From: Flavimaricola sp.
GTDB lineage: Bacteria; Pseudomonadota; Alphaproteobacteria; Rhodobacterales; Rhodobacteraceae
Assembly (NCBI GenBank): GCA_029255105.1
Contig: JAQWWH010000010.1
Location: 62,001 to 126,000 of the forward strand
DNA length: 64,000 nt
Reading direction: 5' to 3'
The first letter of the stretch is position 1; each line of letters starts with the position of its first letter. Under the pieces are notes generated by a model, which was not told where the DNA came from, did not search any database, and saw only the letters and a program-made list of their open reading frames with translations. The position numbers were made by a program, and so were the translations under genes. Shown here piece by piece: positions 58,751 to 64,000 of the stretch.

Positions 58751-61246
58751 ATGCAAACCCATGTCAAAGCGCTTGTTGTCGGCGGTGGGGCCGTCGGGAC
58801 GTCGATTGCCTATCACCTGGCCCGGGCCGGATGGTCCGATGTTGTCCTGCTCGAGCGGGACGAACTGACCAGCGGATCAACCTGGCATGCGGCTGGCCTC
58901 CTGCCGTTGTTCAACATGTCCTACGCGACAACCCACATCCACAAATACTCGGTCGATTTCTACAAAAGCCTTGAGGCTGAGACCGGCCTGAACGCGGGCT
59001 TTGCCGTTGTTGGCAACCTGCGCATGGCCCAGACCGATGCCCGGATGGACGAATACATGGTCTACGCCGCCACGGCCGAGACGTGTGATGTGCCGTTTGA
59101 ATGGATGACCCCCCAGCAGATCAAGGACCGCTGGCCACTGGTGCGGACCGAAGACCTCAAGGGGGCGATCTACCACCCCACCGACGGCTACATCAATCCG
59201 GCCGACGTCACGATGGCCATGGCCAAGGGGGCCCGCCAGCGGGGCGTCACCATTGAACGAAAGTGGCAGGTCGATGGATACAAGTGGGCCGGGGATCATT
59301 GGGAGGTCACGGTCTCCAAGATGATCGAAAAGGGCGGCAACCTTGTCGCGTCGGACGAACAGATGGTGATCCATGCCGAACATGTGGTCACCGCGACTGG
59401 CAACCACGCCCAGCGGACCGCGAGGATGCTGGGGATCAAGATGCCCGCCATTCCGGTCGAGCATCAGTTCATCGTGACAGAGCCTGATCCCATGCTGGTC
59501 GAATGGCGCAAGGAACACGGGGAACACCCGGTCCTGCGCGATGCCGACGCCAAATGGTACGTCCGCGAAGAGCGCGGCGGCTGGATCCTTGGTCCATACG
59601 AGCAGGGCGCCCCGGCCCGGTTCCAATATGGCGTGCCCGACAGTTTCCGCGCCGACCTCTTTCCCCTCGATCTCGACCGGATCGAAGAGGAATACATGTC
59701 GATGATCCACCGCATCCCGTCGTCCGAGACGGTGGGCCTGAAGGACGATTTCAACGGGCCGATCTGCTACACGCCCGACGGCAACCCCCTTGTCGGTCCG
59801 GCACCGGGCCTCAAGAACATGTGGCTTGCCGAAGGCTTTTCCTTCGGGATCACGGCAGCTGGTGGCACCGGCTATTACCTTGCCCAGATGATGGTCGAGG
59901 GCGAGGCCGAGATTGACATGGCCAGCCTTGACCCCAAGCGCTACGGCTCTTGGATGACGACGGACTACGCGGTGGCCAAGAACGAAGAGGCCTATTCGCA
60001 TGTCTTTATCCTGCACCACCCCGATGAGGAACGGCCCGCTGCCCGCCCGCTGCGCACGTCGCCCGCCTATGACCGGCAGGCCGCGCGCGGCGCGCAATTC
60101 GGCCAGGTAAACGGCTGGGAACGGCCCAACTACTTTGCGCCCGCCGGTTTCAGCGATCATGACAGCCGCAGCTTCCGCCGGGGCGGCTGGTGGGAACATG
60201 CCGTGCAAGAGGCCAAGGCGATCCGCGAGGGCGTCGGCCTTGTCGACGCCACCGCCTTTACCAAGCACCGCATCAGCGGGCCGGGGGCCACGGCGTTCCT
60301 AGACTGGTTTACCACCAACAAGCTGCCAAAGGTCGGCCGCATCAACCTTACCTATGCGCTGACACCGGCTGGCACGACCCGGACCGAATACACCATCGTG
60401 AGGCTGGCCGAGGATGATTATTACCTTGTCTCCGCCGGGGCATGGCACGCCTATGACCAGGATTTCCTTTACAAGGCGGTGATGGAGAAAGAGGCCGAGT
60501 TTGGCCGCATCAACCAAGAGGATGTCACGACCAAATGGGGGGTCTTTGCCATCGCCGGACCCAAGTCCCGCGATGTCCTCAAGGCCGTGATCCGTGACGC
60601 CGACCCCGAAACCGCGCTGTCCAACAAGCGCTTTCCATGGTTGAGCGCCCGCCAGATCGAACTTGGGATGTGCCCGGTGAACGCCATAAGGGTCGCCTAT
60701 ACGGGCGAGCTGGGCTGGGAGCTTCACCACCCGATTGAAATGCAGAACTACCTGTTTGACCTGCTGGAAGAGGCGGGCAAACCGCATGGGATGAAGCTGG
60801 TCGGGGCCCGTGCCCAGAACTGGCTGCGTCAGGAAAAATCGTACCGCGCCTTTGGAAACGAGCTTGGCCGCGATGCGACCCCGGTCGAGGCGGATCTGCC
60901 CCGCTTTGTCGACCTGTCCAAGGACTTCAACGGCAAAGCCGCGATGGAAGCGATTGGCGTCCGGTCCAAATGTGTGACCGTTCTGGTCGACGGCCCCGCC
61001 GACGCAGACCCCTGGGGACGGGAGGTCCTGTTCGGGCCGGATGGCGGACCACGGGTTGGTCGCCTGACCTCTGGCGGATACTCCGTCGCCTTTGGCAAGA
61101 GCATCGGCATGGGCTACGTCCGCCCAGATCTGGCGGTCGTCGGGCAAAAGCTGAAGGTGCGGATGTTCCGCGAACTTTGGGACGCTGTCGTCGTCGAAGA
61201 CAGTCCCTACGACCCCCAGAACGCACGCATCCGGCTGGACGGATAG
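58751..61246 (+). CDS. dimethylglycine/sarcosine dehydrogenase-type FAD oxidoreductase with GcvT domain
   Basis: An 831-residue two-part enzyme. The N-terminal DAO domain has GGGAVGTSIAYHLARAGW and STWHAAGLLP, whose His46 is the expected covalent FAD site of this family. From about residue 430 an aminomethyltransferase-like (GcvT) region and C-terminal barrel carry GWWEHAVQEAKAIREGVGLV, NLTYALTPAGTTRTEY and GARAQNWLRQEKSYRAFG. It oxidatively demethylates N-methylglycines and passes the one-carbon unit to tetrahydrofolate, as in glycine betaine catabolism. Which substrate is not readable. ATG 58751 has AAGGGGAG 8 bases upstream. Confidence 0.92.
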   Translation: MQTHVKALVVGGGAVGTSIAYHLARAGWSDVVLLERDELTSGSTWHAAGLLPLFNMSYATTHIHKYSVDFYKSLEAETGLNAGFAVVGNLRMAQTDARMDEYMVYAATAETCDVPFEWMTPQQIKDRWPLVRTEDLKGAIYHPTDGYINPADVTMAMAKGARQRGVTIERKWQVDGYKWAGDHWEVTVSKMIEKGGNLVASDEQMVIHAEHVVTATGNHAQRTARMLGIKMPAIPVEHQFIVTEPDPMLVEWRKEHGEHPVLRDADAKWYVREERGGWILGPYEQGAPARFQYGVPDSFRADLFPLDLDRIEEEYMSMIHRIPSSETVGLKDDFNGPICYTPDGNPLVGPAPGLKNMWLAEGFSFGITAAGGTGYYLAQMMVEGEAEIDMASLDPKRYGSWMTTDYAVAKNEEAYSHVFILHHPDEERPAARPLRTSPAYDRQAARGAQFGQVNGWERPNYFAPAGFSDHDSRSFRRGGWWEHAVQEAKAIREGVGLVDATAFTKHRISGPGATAFLDWFTTNKLPKVGRINLTYALTPAGTTRTEYTIVRLAEDDYYLVSAGAWHAYDQDFLYKAVMEKEAEFGRINQEDVTTKWGVFAIAGPKSRDVLKAVIRDADPETALSNKRFPWLSARQIELGMCPVNAIRVAYTGELGWELHHPIEMQNYLFDLLEEAGKPHGMKLVGARAQNWLRQEKSYRAFGNELGRDATPVEADLPRFVDLSKDFNGKAAMEAIGVRSKCVTVLVDGPADADPWGREVLFGPDGGPRVGRLTSGGYSVAFGKSIGMGYVRPDLAVVGQKLKVRMFRELWDAVVVEDSPYDPQNARIRLDG

Positions 61247-61321
61247 GGGTAGTCCACACCGCTTTGGCTGCGAGGATCGGTCGTAAAATGGCCGACCTCC
61301 TGCCACATGCATGACGCGGTC

Positions 61322-61357
61322 CCCTCACATACAAACTTCGTTAATTTTGTGTGAGGG
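61322..61357 (+). promoter_or_regulatory. hairpin over the ribosome-binding site of the Hint gene
   Basis: CCCTCACA (61322-61329) pairs with TGTGAGGG (61350-61357), extended by ACAAA/TTTGT with a one-base bulge. GAGGG (61353-61357) is the only good Shine-Dalgarno candidate for the ATG at 61367, so the stem would hide it. It could alternatively terminate the dehydrogenase transcript. Confidence 0.45.
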
Positions 61358-61366
61358 TGCCGTGTT

Positions 61367-62224
61367 ATGGCGTATGTTTCGAAAATCGTTCCTGTCAATG
61401 CGGCCAATTTGGCGGCGCGACTTCTTGATCATGAGAAGGCTGGGGCCCGCTCTGGCGCAGACCTGAGCCCTATCTCAGCAACGGCTGTTGACCACTGCCC
61501 CCCCGATCAGCCCTCTGACCGACCAAGGTCCGGGATTGCCGCGGTCTGCCTCACCACGGGCGCGATGATCGAGACGCCGCTTGGGCTGAAGTTGATCGAA
61601 ACTCTCGAGGTCGGCGATCTGGTCTCGACCCGGGGAAGCGGACCCCAGCCTCTGCGGCACGTTTTGCATCGGCGTCTGGCACCTTTGACCCTCAAGGATC
61701 GGCCGCATCTGGCCCCGATAACCATTCGGGCCGGGTCGATTGGTGTTGGTTTGCCGCGGCGCGACCTGAGTGTGTCACCGCAGCACAGCGTCCTCATTTC
61801 CGACCCAAGGCTGGAGACAGCCCTCGGTCCGATGCCCTGCCGGAAGGCCGCCGCGCAATTGGTGGATGTCGTTCCCGGCATCGTCGCTGCTAGGATCGTG
61901 CGGACAGTCACCTATGTGCACCTGGCCTTTGACAAGGACGAAGTCATCTTTGCCGAAGGTGTTCCAACCGAATGTTCCGATCTGACCCGAAGGGGCTGCC
62001 CAGCCATGCCGGATACCAGCGCGGCGGAGTTGCGAGAGGTATTTGCCGGACTGTTGGGAGAAAACGGGTCTGTCGTTGTGCCGATGCAGGGCGGCGCATC
62101 CAACGAAAAGGGTATGCACTCTTCCCGACCGTCAAAGGCATGGCATGCGACAGCCTCGTTTGGTCCGAAACCCATTCAGGCGGCTAAAGGACGGACAGGC
62201 TGGCGGGGCTCTATCTTCGCCTGA
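61367..62224 (+). CDS. Hint (hedgehog/intein) domain protein
   Basis: A 285-residue protein. Residues 61-215 are a Hint domain: CLTTGAMIETPLGLKLIETL with the first-position Cys61 and the VGDLVSTR block, SVSPQHSVLI (block B His), and TYVHLAFDKDEVIFAEGVPT near the C-terminal block. In Rhodobacterales, stand-alone Hint proteins are frequent and often joined to RTX-type secreted domains, which are missing here. The 60-residue N-extension and about 70-residue tail lack recognised domains. No intein-type terminal Asn is apparent, so self-splicing is not expected; cleavage or ester formation at Cys61 is possible. Confidence 0.82.
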   Translation: MAYVSKIVPVNAANLAARLLDHEKAGARSGADLSPISATAVDHCPPDQPSDRPRSGIAAVCLTTGAMIETPLGLKLIETLEVGDLVSTRGSGPQPLRHVLHRRLAPLTLKDRPHLAPITIRAGSIGVGLPRRDLSVSPQHSVLISDPRLETALGPMPCRKAAAQLVDVVPGIVAARIVRTVTYVHLAFDKDEVIFAEGVPTECSDLTRRGCPAMPDTSAAELREVFAGLLGENGSVVVPMQGGASNEKGMHSSRPSKAWHATASFGPKPIQAAKGRTGWRGSIFA

Positions 62225-62525
62225 AGGCACGGGCCCTCAGGCGCAGTCGGACGATCGTCGACGAAACCGGCTGTTGAAGAAACGGAACATCGACGGCCAG
62301 CAGCAAAAGCCCGATGGGAAGCATCCAGATCGACAGGACTGGTAGGATCGACAGTATCCCGCCCAGGATCAGCAGGACGGCGGCGGGTATCCGCAGCAAC
62401 CGCCACCTTCGTTGCCGGAGCACGTTCAATGGCCGCTCTGCCCAAGGCATGGCCTTGGCAAGGGCCCGGAACTGCCGGTCAAGGCGCCTTTGCCGGATGT
62501 CTTGTGAGGATGGGCGCAAGGTCAT
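62211..62525 (-). CDS. small two-helix membrane protein
   Basis: A 104-residue protein with a basic N-terminal 45 residues, two adjacent hydrophobic helices (LLRIPAAVLLILGGILSILP and LSIWMLPIGLLLLAVDVPFL) and an Arg-rich tail. Similar small proteins of rhizobia and rhodobacters are often mislabelled as tryptophan-synthase-beta-like; no function is known. Overlaps the 3' end of the Hint gene by 14 bases, convergently. Confidence 0.7.
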   Translation of the reverse strand: MTLRPSSQDIRQRRLDRQFRALAKAMPWAERPLNVLRQRRWRLLRIPAAVLLILGGILSILPVLSIWMLPIGLLLLAVDVPFLQQPVSSTIVRLRLRARAFRRR

Positions 62526-62591
62526 GAAGGTCAGATGGGCGAACAGAGGTCATAGGTCAATGGCGGTCGGGCGAACCCGGCAAGGACGACT

Positions 62592-63674
62592 TTAGCTTTT
62601 CCCAAACCGTGCGGGCGACAAAGCGGCCCGGGTCTGCGCGTCCAGCGGTCCGGTGACCCCTGATACCAGATCGGCCAGATGCTGGCTTGCCGCAGGAGAG
62701 GTCTGGAACCCATAGCCACCCTGACCTGCGCACCACAGGAATGTGGGCTCTGCCGGGTCGGGTCCAAGGACCAACTGTCGATCCGGGGCAAAGGTCCGCA
62801 AACCCGCCCAAGAGGTGAGGAGCCGGGTCACCGGCTCTGTCACATGGGCCTCATAGCGGGCGATCCCTTCGGCAAGGACCATGTCATCGGCCCAGGCGTC
62901 ATGCGGCTCTGTCAGATGTTCCTCGGCGGGGCTGACGATCAGGGCGCCTGCGTCGGGCTTGGCGTACCAATCCTCGCCCGGACCGAACAGCATGGGCCAT
63001 GCCGAGATATCGTGCCCACCGGGGGCGGGGATACGGGCCATCGACCGGCGCAACGGGGTGAACCCAAGAGGCGCTACCCCCGCCATCGTGGCGATGACGT
63101 CCACCCAAGCCCCGGCCGCATTGACGATATGGCGCGCCTCGAAAACCTGCGCTGTCGTGGTGACCTGCCAGCCTGTCGCGGTGCGGGTGATCGCGGTCAC
63201 TTCTGCCTTGGTCTGAACCGTCCCGCGGTTTTTTCGCACCTCGGCGGCAAAGTTCTGGATCAGCCGGTCGGTATCAATGTCCCACGTGGCCTCGTGATAG
63301 CCGATCCGGTCGATGACATCAGTCTGCAGGATCGGCACGCGGGCCACGGCATCGGCAAGCGGCATCTCCTCCATCTCCATCGACAGGAGGTCGGCGGCAA
63401 AGGCATCGGCCGTTTCGGCGCTGCCCAAAAGCATCAGCCCCCGCGGGCTCAGGACACCGCCATTGGCCGTGGCGTGATACGCGTGGCTGGCCCGGTTGAG
63501 GGCGATGACCGACGGCTTTCCGTAGGTCTCTTCAAACAGTGCGGCTGACCGGCCTGATGCGTGGTAGCCAAGCCCGGTCTCACGTTCGAGAACGGTCACC
63601 ACGCCCAGGTGGGACAGGCGGGCCGCGGCCGAGACGCCGGCGATGCCGCCCCCAATGACCAGAAAGTCGATCAC
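62592..63674 (-). CDS. FAD-dependent D-amino acid oxidase/dehydrogenase (DadA/DauA-like)
   Basis: A 360-residue DAO-family flavoprotein. FLVIGGGIAGVSAAARLSHLG is the dinucleotide fold; TVLERETGLGYHASGRSAALF, NAAGAWVDVIATMAGVAPLG and FLWCAGQGGYGFQTSPAA follow. The SGRSAALF and GQGGYGFQTSPA motifs match D-arginine dehydrogenase (DauA) and related enzymes. GTG start at 63674 overlaps the aldo/keto reductase stop (GTGA), so the two are coupled. Confidence 0.85.
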   Translation of the reverse strand: MIDFLVIGGGIAGVSAAARLSHLGVVTVLERETGLGYHASGRSAALFEETYGKPSVIALNRASHAYHATANGGVLSPRGLMLLGSAETADAFAADLLSMEMEEMPLADAVARVPILQTDVIDRIGYHEATWDIDTDRLIQNFAAEVRKNRGTVQTKAEVTAITRTATGWQVTTTAQVFEARHIVNAAGAWVDVIATMAGVAPLGFTPLRRSMARIPAPGGHDISAWPMLFGPGEDWYAKPDAGALIVSPAEEHLTEPHDAWADDMVLAEGIARYEAHVTEPVTRLLTSWAGLRTFAPDRQLVLGPDPAEPTFLWCAGQGGYGFQTSPAASQHLADLVSGVTGPLDAQTRAALSPARFGKS

Positions 63675-64000
63675 GCCTCCTCCAGACGGTCCGTCGCCGG
63701 GGCCGGAGTGGGGTAAAGCGCTGTCAGACGGGCGTATAGTTCAGGCTCCAGCGTCGTGCCGATTGCGGCAAGCGATGGGGCCAGTTGCGCGACCGACCGG
63801 GCAGAGATAATCGGGCTGACATGAGCCGGATGGGCGGCCACCCAGGCAACGGCCAGTGTCGCGGGATGCATGTCCAACTCGGCGGCGATGCGCGCCAGAC
63901 CGGCGGCAGCCTCGAACATCTCGGGCGGGGCATAGCGGGCGGCATAGCGGTCGTCTTCTTTCAGGCGACCGGAGCCGCCCGCGGCATATTTGCCCGACAG
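63671..64000 (-). CDS. aldo/keto reductase, C-terminal part (gene continues beyond window)
   Basis: The open frame runs to the right edge and lacks its N-terminus. Visible residues start LSGKYAAGGSGRLKEDDRYA, the usual aldo/keto reductase loop after the seventh strand, then AAELDMHPATLAVAWVAAHP and SPIISARSVAQLAPSLAAIG, which is the NADP(H) 2'-phosphate binding region. Catalytic Tyr and Lys lie outside the window. Substrate not predictable. Upstream of and overlapping the DadA-like gene. Confidence 0.85.
   Translation of the reverse strand: MSGKYAAGGSGRLKEDDRYAARYAPPEMFEAAAGLARIAAELDMHPATLAVAWVAAHPAHVSPIISARSVAQLAPSLAAIGTTLEPELYARLTALYPTPAPATDRLEEA

Noticed and set aside
58877-60268. A 463-codon open frame antisense to the dimethylglycine-dehydrogenase-type gene
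   Set aside because: Mirror frame; Gly/His/Val repeats of reverse-complemented codons and no domain.
1-64000. CRISPR arrays, insertion sequences, integrases, prophage or toxin-antitoxin genes
   Set aside because: Looked for direct-repeat arrays, terminal inverted repeats with transposase frames and typical small paired genes; none could be supported.

Overview
The window reads as a chromosomal segment of a GC-rich alphaproteobacterium of the Rhodobacterales (Rhodobacter/roseobacter type). The main evidence is a set of ethylmalonyl-CoA (EMC) pathway genes beside a succinate dehydrogenase locus, an HvrA/H-NS-type gene, an RpoHII-type sigma factor behind a promoter that fits the ECF sigma-E consensus, a roseobacter-style luxR/luxI locus, and a TauE/SafE permease paired with a TIGR02186-type protein. 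No rRNA, tRNA, CRISPR array, transposase, integrase or prophage gene was recognised. Almost everything is core or housekeeping, with short intergenic gaps and many ATGA/GTGA stop-start overlaps.

Layout. 1-16 kb: a truncated secreted protein, then a malyl-CoA thioesterase/lyase-type gene, an NnrU-like protein, a DUF1737-type protein and mesaconyl-CoA hydratase, followed by sdhC-sdhD-sdhA. Three unrelated genes (lipoprotein, methyltransferase, polysaccharide pyruvyl transferase) separate sdhA from sdhB. Next come a DUF1989-type protein, deoD, an H-NS-like gene, ethylmalonyl-CoA mutase, a glycerophosphate acyltransferase and crotonyl-CoA carboxylase/reductase. The EMC enzymes convert acetyl-CoA-derived C4 units to glyoxylate, propionyl-CoA and malate, and the succinyl-CoA arm feeds the adjacent succinate dehydrogenase.

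16-22 kb: a RecD-like helicase, then a quorum-sensing locus (small protein, luxR, luxI). Both luxR and luxI are interrupted by a single stop codon at an invariant tryptophan. A TIGR02186-type protein and a TSUP permease follow. 22-27 kb: a nucleoside-type BMP ABC transporter operon ending in purine nucleoside phosphorylase. 27-34 kb: rimI, tsaB, a NifU-type protein, a small secreted protein, a universal stress protein, an OsmC protein, ilvE, a VOC protein, trpS and a rhomboid-like protein lacking its catalytic residues.

34-50 kb: murJ, glnD, an LpoA-like lipoprotein, rsmI, yraN, gshB, comM, a glutathione transferase with a Cys-rich tail, cobC-like and cobP genes, rpoH, a ChaN-like protein, coaBC, dut and a membrane-anchored MoeB-like protein. 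50-64 kb: an amino-acid ABC binding protein and permease with no ATPase beside them, an M3 peptidase, a cation efflux protein, an SH3 protein, a 2-hydroxyacid dehydrogenase, an SRPBCC protein, a lipase-like protein, a dimethylglycine/sarcosine dehydrogenase-type protein, a Hint-domain protein, a small membrane protein, a DadA-like oxidase and a truncated aldo/keto reductase.

The observation most worth following up is the pair of Trp-to-stop changes in luxR and luxI. Other notable signals are twin GTGATCAC dyads in front of sdhC, the sigma-E-type promoter of rpoH, the genes lodged between sdhA and sdhB, and several long perfect dyads upstream of individual genes. No clearly new multi-gene system was found.
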